Assembly: GCA_001305055.1 (NCBI GenBank) | Contig: BBZX01000001.1 | Location: forward strand, 310,001 to 374,000 | Direction: 5' to 3' | Origin: Clostridia bacterium UC5.1-1C12 | GTDB taxonomy: Bacteria; Bacillota_I; Bacilli_A; Erysipelotrichales; Erysipelotrichaceae | DNA: 64,000 nucleotides | Shown: positions 50,603-63,029 of the stretch, one piece after another | Layout: each line of letters starts with the position of its first letter | Numbering within the stretch: the stretch's first letter is position 1 | Made by a program: the position numbers and the translations under genes | Notes under the pieces: model-generated | The model's database searches: none | What the model was told of the DNA's origin: nothing | Seen by the model: the letters and a program-made list of their open reading frames with translations, nothing else

Positions 50603-50687
50603 CGAAAATCCTCCTTGTTTCTTAGTATAAACAATATTCTTATTTTAACCCAAGCCACAGTAAAAATAAAGCCAAATTAGCAAAAAA

Positions 50688-50704
50688 GAGGCTCAATGAG
50701 CCTC
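50688..50704 (-). terminator. Terminator after yjjW
   Basis: GAGGCTCA and TGAGCCTC arms, then TTTTTT on the minus strand, 31 nt past the yjjW stop. It isolates this operon from the M16 pair. Confidence 0.85.
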
Positions 50705-50734
50705 TCAAGAGAGAAACAAATCAGTCTTTAATTT

Positions 50735-51580
50735 TTATATAATAACACTTGTTGTGCAGCCATGCTCTTCACAGATTTTCTGACAGCGCACAAGCTCATC
50801 ATGATTTACGATGCCTTCGCCAAAAACCTTCACGCCGGCGTCCCGCACGCCAAAATAACGATACTTCAGTAATTTATAACGGCATTGACTCTTGATGATT
50901 TCAGAAACGCCGGTCACGGTTTTTGTATTTTCGTCTTCGAAACCCGGCAGAATAACGGTTCTGACCTCTTCAAGCTTATGCATTGCCAATAAGGTACGCA
51001 GATTCTTCAGAACCATCGCATTATGCTGTTCAGTGACAAAATAATGAAAATCATCAGATATCGCTTTAACATCAAGCATGACACCGTCACAAACAGCCAT
51101 CAATTCAGGATAATCTTCAAAATCATAATAGCCATTGCTGTCAATCAGACAAGTTAAGCCAAGTTTTTTCGTTTCCTTGAATAATTCCAAAAGAAAATCA
51201 GCATGGTTCATACATTCACCGCCGCTTACCGTAATACCGCGGATAAAAGGCTTAATAGATTTGATATGTTCAGCCACATCCTCAACGCTCATCCAGCTGA
51301 TTCTAGGCGATGCCAAATGCTTGCATGTTTTAATGCATGTATCACATTCAACGCACAGCTTCTTATCCCAAATCACTCTGCCATCTATCATTTGAAGCGC
51401 CTGCACCGGACAAGTTTTTACACACTCGCCGCAGTTGACGCACATATTGATGGTTTCTGGATTATGACAATATAGACAGCGAAACGGACAGCTCTGGAAA
51501 AAGATTGAGCAGCGGTTGCCGGGACCGTCTACATTAGAAAACGAAATAATCTTATTAACTGCCGCTTTCATTATAAACAC
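50735..51580 (-). CDS. yjjW: Glycyl radical enzyme activase, YjjW family
   Basis: Radical SAM activase of about 278-281 residues. Radical SAM cluster CPFRCLYC near residue 30, followed by two ferredoxin-like clusters (CVNCGECVKTCP, CVECDTCIKTC) and the GGECMNHADFLLELF motif of the activase family. Installs the glycyl radical on the YjjI protein, which it overlaps by 26 nt. Oxygen-sensitive, so the host lives anaerobically at least at times. Confidence 0.9.
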   Translation of the reverse strand: MFIMKAAVNKIISFSNVDGPGNRCSIFFQSCPFRCLYCHNPETINMCVNCGECVKTCPVQALQMIDGRVIWDKKLCVECDTCIKTCKHLASPRISWMSVEDVAEHIKSIKPFIRGITVSGGECMNHADFLLELFKETKKLGLTCLIDSNGYYDFEDYPELMAVCDGVMLDVKAISDDFHYFVTEQHNAMVLKNLRTLLAMHKLEEVRTVILPGFEDENTKTVTGVSEIIKSQCRYKLLKYRYFGVRDAGVKVFGEGIVNHDELVRCQKICEEHGCTTSVII

Positions 51581-53059
51581 GGCGGTCTAAAGCATGTGAA
51601 TCTCTGGCAGCACCCTGACCGAAGGCACTGCAGTTATTAAGACTGGTCTTGTTATTGTTCAGCTTTTCAATTTCACTCTTCTTTACGAGATAACCCGTGA
51701 CGCGCACAACATCATTATCCGCATTGTAAGCTGTGAAATAACGCATTCCTGAATTAAAGGCTCCCTTGATAATATCAAGCACCGCACCCTTTGAATTATT
51801 CCATGTATCATCAAATTTGAAAATATCGCCGATACCGGATACAAAATGCTTGTGCATCTTCGTTTCAACCTGAATGTGCTTATAAAGCTCCGGTTCAAAG
51901 CCTACTGGAATTCTGGCGCCTGGTGAATCCTCCATACCGTCTGTATCGATGCCTACCTGAGCATGCATCACATACATGTTGTTACAGCCTTCACAATAAA
52001 CGCCGTGATGTGCATGAACCATTTCATTGATCTTATCTAAGATACGCTCTCCTAAAGCGTTCGCTTCTTCATTATTGCCGAAGCCCTTAGCCTTATCATC
52101 GATGCCAAGCAAATGATTGCAGCACTCTGCAAGACCTACGACACCAACCATACCCGTAAAGTTTTCACGCTTTACAAAACCTTCAGTGGCTAAGAAGTTT
52201 GATTTGAAGAAGGCGCTTTCCTCAACAATATAACGGATACGTGCATCAATATTGCGGAAAATTAATTCGCAGTAATGCGGCAGTACCTCATTCATAAATT
52301 GATCAATATTGGCAGCCTTCAATGAGATTTCATAGAGACGCAGGCGCGGTAATGTATATCCTCCGCCGCCAACATTTAACGCGTTATAGCAGCTGACAAT
52401 CGCATAAGGCCCTTCATGCTCTTTTTTATACATCGCATGATTTGCAAAACTTGGCTTTGAAGTAGCAAGCATACACTTGATACAGGCTAAAGCTAATTCA
52501 TCGCTTGTTTCGTTTTCATCATATAATAAAGAAATATTCGGAATTGCAAGCTGCATTTCCTCAGTCAGATCAAGAATAATACGCGTTACACGATTATCCT
52601 TAGGGCCGATATTCGCATGTACGAAAGAGTCGGTCAGCGTTTTATCGATATGCTTTAAGAATAAACGCATCACTTTTCGTGTTTCAGCTTCATCCACATC
52701 AAATTTTTCAAACATTGTAGTAAAGTTTCCCAAATAGACAGGGAATGAAGTAATTGAAGGTACATGCTTATAAAAAATCAACAGATTATTTACAGCTTCT
52801 AACAGATCTTTAGGCGGATCTAGCTCTAAAATTTACAGCCCTTCTCCATGAACAAATCATAATCAGGAACAATATAACGCGGCCGATATGGTGCATTTCC
52901 TTCACCTAAATCACAAATCGTATGTTCTTTTAATGCTAATTTGAATTCATCATCGAGTTTTAATGTGTCATCTTCACTTTCTGCAAGTCTGGCTAATGCC
53001 AAAACCTGCTGAGCATAAGTTAAAGTTGGATTAGAAATAATTTCTGAAACTTTACTCAT
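51555..53059 (-). CDS. yjjI: Glycyl radical enzyme, YjjI family (1-nt frameshift)
   Basis: About 501 residues. N-terminus MSKVSEIISNPTLTYAQQVLALARLAE, core PYAIVSCYNALNVGGGGYTL, and glycyl radical loop VVRVTGYLVKKSEIEKL near the C-terminus. A frameshift near 52835 cuts off the first 77 residues. The partner activase YjjW follows with overlap. The substrate of this subfamily is not deducible from sequence. Its start overlaps the ftsK stop by 8 nt. Confidence 0.9.
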
Positions 53060-55396
53060 CGCTATCCGTCCTCTCTTTCTTTATGTAAACTTCACGAGGC
53101 TTGCTTCCTCTTGCAGGCCCAACTACGCCATTCTCCTCCAGCACATCTACCAGCCGGGCAGCCCGGGAATATCCAATGCTGAATTTACGCTGGATAAACG
53201 AGGTACTGGCCTTTTGTGACTGAATGACAAAGTTCCTAACTTCATCATACAACGGATCATCAGAAGAATCAATTAAACCGCTTCCACTATCGATCAGCTG
53301 CAATCGAATAAACGCATCATCAAACTTCGGACGTGCCTGAGCACTGACAAAATCACAGACCTTACGCACTTCCTCATCTGAAACAAACACACCCTGAACA
53401 CGGGTCACAACCTGCTCACCGACAGGAATATATAACATATCTCCCATACCAAGCAGCTTTTCAGCCCCCTGCTGATCCAGTATCGTTCTGGAATCAATTG
53501 CACTGGATACCGCAAAGGCGATACGGCTTGGAATATTAGCTTTGATGATACCGGTAATGACATCAACACTAGGCCGCTGAGTAGCGACAATCAAATGAAT
53601 ACCGGCAGCACGAGCCAGCTGAGTGATACGCTGAATACTTGCTTCAACATCTTTAGCAGCAACCAGCATCAGGTCAGCAAGCTCATCGATCACAACGACG
53701 ATCCATGGCATTTTCTTCAAACCTTCTTCTGGATGCTCTTCAATAAATTTGTTATAACCACTGATATTACGGACACCCGCCTGAGAGAACAATTCATAGC
53801 GGTTATCCATCGTATTAACAACGACTTTTAACGCGGTAGACGCCTCTGTACCATCAGTAATCACCGGCCCCAGCAAATGCGGAACCTGTGCGTACATCGT
53901 AAATTCAACCTTCTTCGGATCAATCAGCAGCAGCTTAACCTCGTCCGGCTTTGCCCGCATTAAGATGGATACTATGATTGAATTCACACACACCGACTTT
54001 CCTGAACCGGTAGCCCCGGCAATCAGCAGATGCGGCATCTTATTTAATTCTCCATAAACACAATTTCCTAACAAATCCTTCCCTAAACCAAACAGCAATT
54101 TGCTGTCAGCATATTTTTCAGGAACATTTTTCATCAATTCCTTCATCCCAACCGTCGTCTTCTCAATATTAGGTATTTCTATACCAACGGCAGACTTGCT
54201 TGGAATCGGAGCTTCAATACGAATATCCTTCGCTGCCAACCCCATTTTTATATCATGCTGAAGATTGCTGATTTTACTGACGCGAACACCTAAATCAGGC
54301 TTTACCTCAAACTTAGTAACACTTGGCCCAATGTGTGTTTCCATCAACGTTGCTTTTACACCGAACTCATCAAGAATCCGCATCAGCTTATCACCGCTCT
54401 CTTTCGCAGCTTTTATATTCACTGATGATCTTGTATTCTTAGCATTCTCATTCAGCAAGGTAATTCTTGGCAATTTATAATTTGTGTAATCCTCTTCAAA
54501 TACTGAAACAAAAGCCTCTTCTTCCTGCTTTTCCTCTTTAACCTGCGGGATTTCCACACTTTTTAAAATATCCTGTTCAACCGGTTCTACACGCTTAAGC
54601 GGTTCTGCAGATAATGTTTCATAATGAACTGCCGGTTCTTCATGAACTGCCGGCTCATCAAGATCATTAAATTCATCTGCCTCAAGATCAAGAAAATCAA
54701 ATTTACTCTGATTTTGATTTGCGTTTAAGACATCCATATCAAATTCTTCCTGATCTTCCATCACTTTAACTGTCTTTGTCTTCTTCGGTTTAGCTTCACG
54801 CTTTTGCTTTTGACGCTTATTTATCAAAGAATTAAATAATAACGTACAGCGTTTGAAAAAGCCCTGAACATATTTGTTATTGGCAAACATTAATACACCA
54901 AGCAGCAATAGTGCCACACTGAAGATCAAAGTACCGATTTTATCAAACAGCAGGGTTGACAAGGAATAAAGAAAAGCCCCAATCAAACCGCCGTTGCCAA
55001 CCGTCGTAGGCAGCTGGCCGCGAAATATCATAAACGAGTTTTCACATATTCACTGAATATTGTCATACCGGTGATTGAAGTATCCTGTGGTGCTGATGTC
55101 TGCAGCAGCCATGCACAAAACAGACAGAAGGCGCCGAATGCAGGCCGCAGCTTCAATTTTTTGACGTCATGGCGGAGCATCATCATCACCGCAGCAAAAA
55201 TAATACCAGCATAAACTACACCATACAAGCTGCCAAAGAAATAACGGACAACCTGATTCAAAAATTCACCGACAATCCCTATATTCAAAAGACCAATGAT
55301 CGATAATGTGATAATCAGCAGCGCATAAATATAAATCAAAACCTCTTTATCTTCTTTAGTTGCTGCCGGACGTGTCTTCCTCTTCGTTTTGGCCAT
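53052..55396 (-). CDS. ftsK: DNA translocase FtsK/SpoIIIE (1-nt frameshift)
   Basis: About 782 residues. Four N-terminal membrane helices (IYALLIITLSIIGLL to FSVALLLLGVLMF), an acidic linker, then the motor: Walker A AGATGSGKSVCVNSI, Walker B VVVIDELADLM, and the C-terminal gamma winged helix (STSFIQRKFSIGYSRAARLVDVLEENGVVG) that reads KOPS/SRS. One A missing near 55031 separates the first 122 residues. Moves chromosome DNA at the septum. Confidence 0.95.
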
Positions 55397-55409
55397 GGTC
55401 TACCTCCTG

Positions 55410-57073
55410 CTAAGCTTTATTATTAATCTCGATAATGACCGGCAGAACCATTGGCCGCTTGCCAGTTTCTTTCATTAAATATTTAGTTACTTTATCACGA
55501 ATATTCGTGCGGGTTGCCAAATTTTCATAGACATGATCCTTGACCTCAGCTTCAATCGTATTTTCACAGATATTGCCGACTTCTTTTACGATATAGTCTG
55601 CATCTTTCAAATAAATCAAGCCGCGTGTCTGGACATCCGGACCGCCGATAATTTTCTTCGTTTTAGCATCGATTGATACACCGACAATCATTACCCCGTC
55701 CGTTGAAAGCAGTTCACGATCTTTTAAAACAACACCGGTAACATCCCAGTTTTCCTTGCCGTCAATCATCGTATCTTCCAGTTCAATATGATCAGCTACT
55801 GACTTAAGCACCTTATTCTCAAAAGCCGCAATCTGACCATTATCTAAAATTACGATTTTATCCGGCCGATAACCCATTTTAGTCGCAAGGTTAGCATTCA
55901 CAACTAAATGGCGATATTCACCTTTAACCGGAATGTAATATTTTGGCTTAAACAGATACAGCATCATTTTTAAGTCTTCACTAGAAGGATGCATAGAATA
56001 AACCGTCTTCGATTTCAAAGAAAACAGCTTGCCGCCTTCCTTGTAAATCTCATTCTCCATATTTGCCGCTTCTAATTCCGTACCGCTCACCACCGGTGAA
56101 GCAATAATGATCGTATCATCACTGCGGAAATTAATATTCTTATCTTCATGCATGGCGATGTTTTGAATTTTCCTGAACAAATTCTTACCGCTGTCAGAGA
56201 TTAAGACAACAACATCATCCATCGCATCGTCAAATTGCTTTTCGGTCAATTCAATTTCACGAGGCAGCTTATAATAGCCTAACACCTCCATCTGATTTAA
56301 CAATGCGCGCAATTCTTTATCATAAAAGAAAATCTTACGATTAAATTTTCTGGCCAGATCGATGATTTCAATGATTCTGAATAAGCTCTGACGATAAGCA
56401 GAAATCACGATGCGATGCTCTGCACCTTCAAAAATTGGTTCAATCAAATTTGTAATACGATGCTTTGGTGCTGTATGGCCTTCTTTATCTGCGGAAACAG
56501 ATTCATTCAGAAGACACAGAACACCCTTTTTACCAATTTCACTTAACTCATTCAAATCACACATATATTCTTCTTCAAGAACATCATAATCGATGATAAA
56601 CTCACCGGTATACACGATATACCCCTGACTGCTTTCAATGGCTACACCAAAATTGTCCGGATAAGCATGCGTCATTGGGAATGTTCTTACTGTTACACCA
56701 CCGACATTCTGTCGGCTGGTCCGCTTGATCTTGTGAATTTTCACATCACGGATGCCTTCTTTTTCAGCATATCATGCAGAATATTGGCAGTCAGCGCACC
56801 AGTATAAACCGGTATCTTAATTTGCTTAAGCAGATAAGGCAGCGCCGCTATCACATCGTCGTGTCCGTGAGTAATAAATATCCCCTTCACACGGTCTTTA
56901 TTTTTTATTAAATAACTAAAATCAGGGATGACAAACTCCACCCCCAGCTGATCTGAATCAGGAAATTTCAAACCTGCCTCAATCAGAATAATCGCTTCAT
57001 TTACTTCGACTACAAACATGTTCTTGCCGTTTTCATCGAGTCCACCAAGCGCAAAAATGCGTACTTGATCCAT
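55410..57073 (-). CDS. RNase J-like protein with altered metal ligands (1-nt frameshift)
   Basis: About 555 residues of the beta-CASP family. N-terminal MDQVRIFALGGLDENGKNMFVVE; C-terminal beta-CASP and RNase J regions (YRPDKIVILDNGQ, VQTRGLIYLKDAD). The usual HGHEDH metal motif is HGHDDV, with the last His replaced by Val, and the TGDF motif is TGEF; MTHAYPD and SMHPSSED remain. This suits an RNase J2-type partner with weak or no activity. Indel near 56745. Confidence 0.85.
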
Positions 57074-57166
57074 AAGTTCCTCCTTTATGCTCTTCTATCA
57101 AATTATATTTCAAATCTATTAGTATAAGTCGCTATGCATATTATACCACTACTTGCTAAAAATAAC

Positions 57167-57192
57167 AAAAAAGTGAACAACTATTCACTTTT
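57167..57192 (-). terminator. Terminator at the end of miaB
   Basis: Minus strand AAAAGTGAA, short loop, TTCACTTTTTTG, overlapping the last miaB codons. Confidence 0.75.
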
Positions 57193-58629
57193 AATTGCCT
57201 CTCCGTCCAACGACCAAGTCTTTACATCCGTGATCTGAACCTCGACGATATCACCTGGCAGAATCGGCTGATCAGCTGTGAAGTTGACAAGCTTATTAGT
57301 TTCTGTATAGCCTGAATAAACTCGCTCATTTTTCTTAGAGGGTCCATCGACCAAGACCTTCACGATGCGGCCAGCATAAGCTTCATTTTTCAAACGGGCA
57401 TAATGATTTGTGTGCTCCATCAATTCATTCAAACGATCCTGTTTTTACTTCTAAGCTGACATTATCCTCCATCGCTGCTGCCGGTGTGCCGGCACGCGGT
57501 GAATAAATAAAGGTAAAGGCATTATCAAACTGACAATAATCAACAAGCTCTAAAGTCTTTCGGAACTGTTCATCTGTTTCATTCGGAAAACCGACAATGA
57601 TATCCGTTGAAAATCCAACACCTGGAATTTTAGACACAATCTTGTCAAACAGTGTACGATATTGTTCCACCGTATAACGGCGTCCCATGATTTTAAGAAT
57701 TTCATTGCTGCCTGATTGAACCGGCAAATGAATAAACGGCATAATATTATCATAACGAGCGATTACATCGATCATTTCATCCGTAAAATCCCATGGATGT
57801 GAGGTTGTGAAACGAATCCGAGGGACACCGATTTTCGCAACTTCTTCAAGCAAGCCGGCAAAGCCGCCTGCCAGCTGCAGATCCTTTCCATAGGAATTGA
57901 CATTCTGCCCTAACAGTGTCACTTCTTTAAAGCCTTCCGCCTTTAATTCTCTCACTTCATCCAAGATATCCTCAACCGTGCGCGAACGCTCTTTGCCGCG
58001 AGTATACGGAACAATGCAGTATGTACAGAATTTATCACAGCCATACATGATATTGACCCATGCCTTATGGGTACCAAAGCGCTTCACAGGCAGATTTTCA
58101 ATAACTTCGCCCTCTTTAGAATAAACTTCAATTGTTTTCTCTCTGGCCATCATTGCCTGATACAGCAGAACCGGCAGACGATGAATATTATGTGTACCAA
58201 ACACCAAATCCACATGCGGATATTTTTGATAATTGTATCGACGATTTCCTCTTCCTGAGCCATACAGCCGCACATGCCGAATAACAGATCAGGATTTGTC
58301 TTGCGCAGGCGTTTTAATGAACCCAGCTCTCCCAAAACCTTATCTTCTGCATTTTTTCGCACCGCACATGTGTTCAGCAAAATAAAATCAGCTTCTTCCG
58401 GTGTATGACATTGTTCAAAGCCTAATTCCTCAAGAATACCGGCAATGGTTTCACCGTCGCGCTCATTGGCCTGACAGCCATAGGTACGCAGGAAATATTT
58501 ACGGCCGCAGCCGATATTACGTGCTTCAAATGGTATATTAAACAGACTCTTTTCAATCGCAGCCTGTTGATTCGTTCTTTTTTGTGCTTCCTTTAAAGAA
58601 GGCTTCATCCAATCTTCATGTACTTTCAT
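57181..58629 (-). CDS. miaB: tRNA-2-methylthio-N6-dimethylallyladenosine synthase MiaB (two frameshifts)
   Basis: About 482 residues. N-terminal UPF0004 domain with Cys ligands ([32 protein letters not shown]), radical SAM cluster [18 protein letters not shown], and C-terminal TRAM domain ([31 protein letters not shown]). Indels near 58225 and 57440 split it. ATG 58629 has AAAGGAGAAAATAG. Adds the methylthio group to A37 of tRNA. Confidence 0.95.
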
Positions 58630-58660
58630 TCTATTTTCTCCTTTAAAATTAAAGCCCAAA

Positions 58661-58682
58661 AAACCAAGCAAGGCTTGGTTTA
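58661..58682 (-). terminator. Terminator after the ferredoxin gene
   Basis: Minus strand AAACCAAGC, 3-nt loop, GCTTGGTTTTTTGGG. It begins at the stop codon. Confidence 0.8.
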
Positions 58683-58853
58683 TTGTGAAATGGCTTCTAC
58701 TGGGCAAGTTGATACACAAGCACCGCAATCAATACATGTTCCTTCATCACATGTTGATTTAGAGTCATCGTTCATTGACAATGCACCAACTGGGCAAACA
58801 CCTACACAAGCACCACAACCGATGCAAGTATCTTCGTTAATTTTTACTGGCAT
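58680..58853 (-). CDS. 2[4Fe-4S] ferredoxin
   Basis: 57-residue clostridial-type ferredoxin. Two cluster motifs CIGCGACVGVCP and CIDCGACVSTCP, eight ligand Cys. I place the start at ATG 58853 (MPVKINEDTC) behind AAGGAGG. A low-potential electron carrier, consistent with anaerobic life. Monocistronic with its own terminator. Confidence 0.95.
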   Translation of the reverse strand: MPVKINEDTCIGCGACVGVCPVGALSMNDDSKSTCDEGTCIDCGACVSTCPVEAISQ

Positions 58854-58973
58854 GATAAATCCTCCTTTTTCTTTCCTAACTATTATAACATAAGTTGTAT
58901 CTACTGCAAGTATTTTAAGCCTGGAAACTGAAAGAAAATCCATCATTGAAGTAAAAAAGAAGAAGGTGTAAAT

Positions 58974-59748
58974 TTACCCTTCTTCTTTAATTTGAATTCG
59001 TTCAACACCGACTGCGCGGTTGCTGATATCATCGATTTCTACGATCAAGCCACAGAAGATACCGGTTCCTGACGCCATTGTATATTTCGTCTTTTCACCG
59101 GTAAAACGCGCGATTACCTCATCAATATCCCGACCCAGCACACTGTTGTAAGGACCGCACATGCCAAGATCGGTGATCGCGGCGCAGCCGTCAACGATTC
59201 GCTCATCCGCAGTCTGTACATGGGTGTGCGTGCCGACAACGGCAGCCAGCTGATTCGCAAAGCAATAAGTAAACGCTATCTTCTCACTGGTAGCCTCGGC
59301 ATGCAAGTCGACAACATGCAGATCACAGTCTTCATATACCTCTAAAATATCTTCCATACAGGCAAAGGGTGAATCTGTGATATTATTCATAAACACCTCA
59401 CCGCTGAGATTGCTGACTGCTATTTTTTACTGCCGATCTTAACCACGCAAGTGCTTTGTCCAGGTTCTGTCGGTTCCATATTCATCGGTCTGACCAGCCG
59501 ATCAGCTTCGTCGATAAACAGCAGGATATCATTTTTGGAAAAAGTATGATTTCCCATTGTAATCACATCGATGCCAGCGGCGATCAGCTGATTGTAGATT
59601 TTTTGGTGATCCCTTTGCCATGAGCAGCATTTTCACCGTTGCAGATCACCATATCAATCGCTTTTTCTTCTTTTAGATGCGGTACTGTATCAATCACCAT
59701 CTGGCGGCCGACACTGCCAACCACATCACCAATAAATAAAATTTTCAT
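58974..59748 (-). CDS. ymdB: 2',3'-cNMP phosphodiesterase YmdB (two frameshifts)
   Basis: About 258 residues of the calcineurin-like YmdB family. MKILFIGDVVGSVGRQMV supplies the metal Asp; NGENAAHGKGI, MGNHTFS and later DLHAEATSEK, VGTHTHVQTADE give other ligands. Missing A's near 59608 and 59430 split it. Starts 2 nt after rny, matching the Bacillus rny-ymdB pair; in B. subtilis it influences biofilm and sliding. Confidence 0.9.
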
Positions 59749-59750
59749 CG

Positions 59751-61303
59751 TTACTTAGCCAATTCACTCGCTCTTAATTCACGAATAACCGTAACCTTGA
59801 TCTGGCCTGGATAAGTAAGCTCAGCCTCAATCTTATCACGAATGCCGCGGGCCAGCTTCGTACATGCGTTATCATCCACTTTATCCGGATGAACCAGAAC
59901 ACGAATCTCACGGCCTGCCTGTATCGCATAGCACTGATCAACACCGTCAAAGCTCTTAGTGATTTTCTCTAATTCCTCCAAACGGTTGATATAATTCTGC
60001 ATTGCTTCATAACGGGCACCCGGACGCGCTGCGCTCAATGTATCGGCAGCTTGTACAAGATTTGAAATCAGATAAGTAGGTTCTACTTCACCGTGATGAG
60101 ATTGTATAGCATTCAGCACTACATCACTTTCACCATGCTTCTTACAGAACTTATAACCAAGTTCAATATGACTGCCTTCAACTTCAAAATCAAGTGCCTT
60201 GCCGATATCATGCAGTAAGCCTGCACGCTTTGCAAGATTTTGATTCAAGCCTAATTCAGCGGCCATCATTCCGGTCAGATAAGCAACCTCCATTGAATGC
60301 TGGAGGGCATTCTGACCATAGCTGTAACGATATTTCAGACGGCCGATCAATTTACGATCTCACGGTCGATCTTACCGATACCCAGTTTAAATACTGTATC
60401 CTCACCAACCTTAACGATGTTGGCATTAATTTCATTACGCACTTTATTTACAACTTCTTCGATTCTGCCCGGCTGGATGCGGCCATCACGAATCAAAGTT
60501 TCAAGAGCGATGCGGGCTACCTCACGGCGGATTGGATCAAAGCATGAAACAGTAATTGTTTCCGGTGTATCATCAATGATTAAATCAACACCAGTTGCCT
60601 GTTCAATTGCCTTGATATTACGTCCTTCACGGCCGATAATACGTCCCTTCATCTCTTCTGTCGGCAGCGTTACAACGGAAACTGTCCGTTCCACCGCTTC
60701 ATCCTGAGATAAACGCTGAATGGATAAAGCTATGATATTGCGTGCCTTTTCAGCAGCGACACTCTTCGCTTCATCTTCTTTTTCTTTGATATATGCAACT
60801 ACTTCATTCTCCATACGTTTTTCAACGATATCGAATAATTCTTTCTTCGCTTCATTCGTCGACATAGCGGCAACTCTTTCTAATTCCGTTACCTGGACAT
60901 CGATTTTCTCCTGAAGTTTCTTTTCCATCTCGTCTAGTTCAGACATTTTTTTAGTTAATTGACTGTTTTTCTGATCAATCTGCTGTTCTTTAGTAGTCAA
61001 AGTTTCATCACGAAAATTCAAATTATCTTCTCTGCGAAGCAATTTATTTTCCATATCCGAAACTTCCTGTTTACGTTCTTTAATTTCTTTTTCAGCAGCA
61101 AGCTTCATTTCATGAGTTTGTGTGCGGCCATCCAGGATTGCCTGTTTCAGCGTATTGTCAGCTTTCGCTTTTGCTTCCTTCAGGATTTCCTCCGCCTTTT
61201 GTTGATCCCTATTTAAACCAGCCCTTGATCTGACCGCCATAATGACGATACCAAGAACTAAACCTATCATCCCTGACAAGAGAAAAGTAATAGGATTTTC
61301 CAT
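59751..61303 (-). CDS. rny: Ribonuclease Y (1-nt frameshift)
   Basis: About 518 residues. Membrane anchor ([21 protein letters not shown]), long coiled coil ([20 protein letters not shown]), KH domain ([21 protein letters not shown]) and HD domain ([17 protein letters not shown]). ATG 61303 is chosen behind AAAGGAGGTCAGAGG. One A missing near 60352 ([12 protein letters not shown]). Main endonuclease starting mRNA decay in many Bacillota. Confidence 0.95.
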
Positions 61304-61427
61304 CCTCTGACCTCCTTTTGTCATTTTATGAGAGAGTAAATTAAACTCCCTTTATTATTTTACACAATTCTCACACATTTCACAACCCAAATTACTTAAA
61401 CTTAACAAGTATTCCTGAAAATATAAA

Positions 61428-61446
61428 AGAGATGCTGCGCATCTCT
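61428..61446 (-). terminator. recA terminator
   Basis: AGAGATGC, 3-nt loop, GCATCTCT followed by TTTATATTTTC on the minus strand, directly after the recA stop codon. Confidence 0.8.
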
Positions 61447-61448
61447 TG

Positions 61449-62473
61449 TTATCTGGCATTCAATTTTTCTTTCAGCAAGCCGTATATTTCATCCTGAACA
61501 TCCTTATTTGCCTTAAGATAAGCCTTAACCGCTTCACGGCCCTGACCGATCTTGTCTCCCTTATAAGAGAACCAAGCACCGCTCTTCTGAATGACTTCAT
61601 AATCAACACATAAATCAACAAGCTCGCCGACAAAGGAAATCCCTTCGCCATACATAATTTCAATCGCCGCAACTTTAAACGGCGGTGCCACTTTATTTTT
61701 AACTACTTTGACATTTACTTTATTACCGATGATATCAGAGCCATTCTTGATTGCCTCACTCTTGCGGATATCAAGGCGCACAGAAGAATAGAATTTTAAT
61801 GCACGGCCGCCCGGCGTCGTCTCCGGATTACCAAACATGATGCCTACCTTCTCACGCAGCTGATTGATAAAAATCGCTGTACATTCACTGCGGTTCATGA
61901 CCCCGGCCAGCTTACGCATCGCCTTTGACATCAAACGTGCCTGAAGGCCTACCTGCGAATCACTCATCTCGCCATCTAATTCAGCCTGCGGTACCAAGGC
62001 AGCTACTGAGTCAATAACAACTAAGTCGATTGCATTCGACTTAATCAGCAATTCAGTAATTTCGAGAGCCTGTTCACCGCTATCCGGCTGTGACAGAATT
62101 AAATCATTAATCTGCACTCCCAAATTCTGCGCATAAAGCGGATCAATCGCATTTTCAGCATCAATAAAAGCCGCGCGCCGCCGCGTTTCTGTACTTCCGC
62201 AATAGCATGCAGCGCTAAGGTTGTCTTACCGCTTGATTCAGGACCGTAGATTTCAATAATTCTGCCCTTCGGATACCCGCCGATGCCCAAGGCTAAATCC
62301 AGTTTAATTGAACCGGAAGGGATCGCATCAATATCCACATTGGCACGATCCCCTAATTTCATAATTGAACCCTTGCCATATTGTTTCTCAATTTGTTTGA
62401 TCGTATCTTGAAGCAGTGAATCCTTTTTATCCGCTTCCTTCTCTAACATCTTTTCAGTTTTCTTTTCATCCAT
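61449..62473 (-). CDS. recA: Recombinase RecA (1-nt frameshift)
   Basis: About 342 residues. Walker [13 protein letters not shown] loop region [36 protein letters not shown], and [30 protein letters not shown] lost C in GGCGGCGCGCGG near 62173 splits it; correction yields [16 protein letters not shown]. The start overlaps the CinA-like gene by 8 nt. Confidence 0.97.
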
Positions 62474-63029
62474 GATTCTGCTCCTTCACACCTTTTATAT
62501 ATGCGTTATATTCCCTGATGTCTAAATTTTCTATTAACCTTTGATGCTGCTTTTCAAAATCAGCGGCATGCCGGCTTCCCACAAGCAGCCGCAGAATTTC
62601 TTTCATCACTTCACATACCCGATGCCTTAACACGTTTCGTTCACCGCTTAATTGAAGCTTATAAACATAAACCGCGTCATCAAAAGCCACTGCGCTGTAA
62701 ACAAGTCCGGCCGGTTTGCCTTCTAAAACATCAGGACCGGCATTGCCGGTAAAAGAGATACAGCAGCCGCATTCAAGCAGCAGCCGGCTTTTATCAGCCA
62801 TTTCAATTGCGGTCGGCGCCGACACAACACCATATTTATCAATTGTTTCCGCACTTACATGCACAACATCAATTTTACTTGTATTCCAATAGGTAACAAA
62901 CCCACCCTTAAAAACGGCTGATACCCCCGGCACCGAAGTCAGCTCAGAGGCAAACATACCACCGGTCAAACTCTCGCAGGTGCCGATGGTCAGCGCTTCA
63001 GCTTTCAGTGCATCAACCAATGCACGCAT
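62466..63029 (-). CDS. cinA: CinA C-terminal-domain protein (NMN amidohydrolase PncC-like)
   Basis: 187 residues: only the CinA C-terminal domain ([57 protein letters not shown]). The N-terminal MoaB-like COG1058 part of full-length CinA is missing, so it resembles a stand-alone PncC. About 35 extra residues at the C-terminus ([19 protein letters not shown]) are not typical. Predicted to deamidate nicotinamide mononucleotide. Overlaps recA; competence co-regulation is possible but not shown. Confidence 0.88.
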   Translation of the reverse strand: MRALVDALKAEALTIGTCESLTGGMFASELTSVPGVSAVFKGGFVTYWNTSKIDVVHVSAETIDKYGVVSAPTAIEMADKSRLLLECGCCISFTGNAGPDVLEGKPAGLVYSAVAFDDAVYVYKLQLSGERNVLRHRVCEVMKEILRLLVGSRHAADFEKQHQRLIENLDIREYNAYIKGVKEQNHG

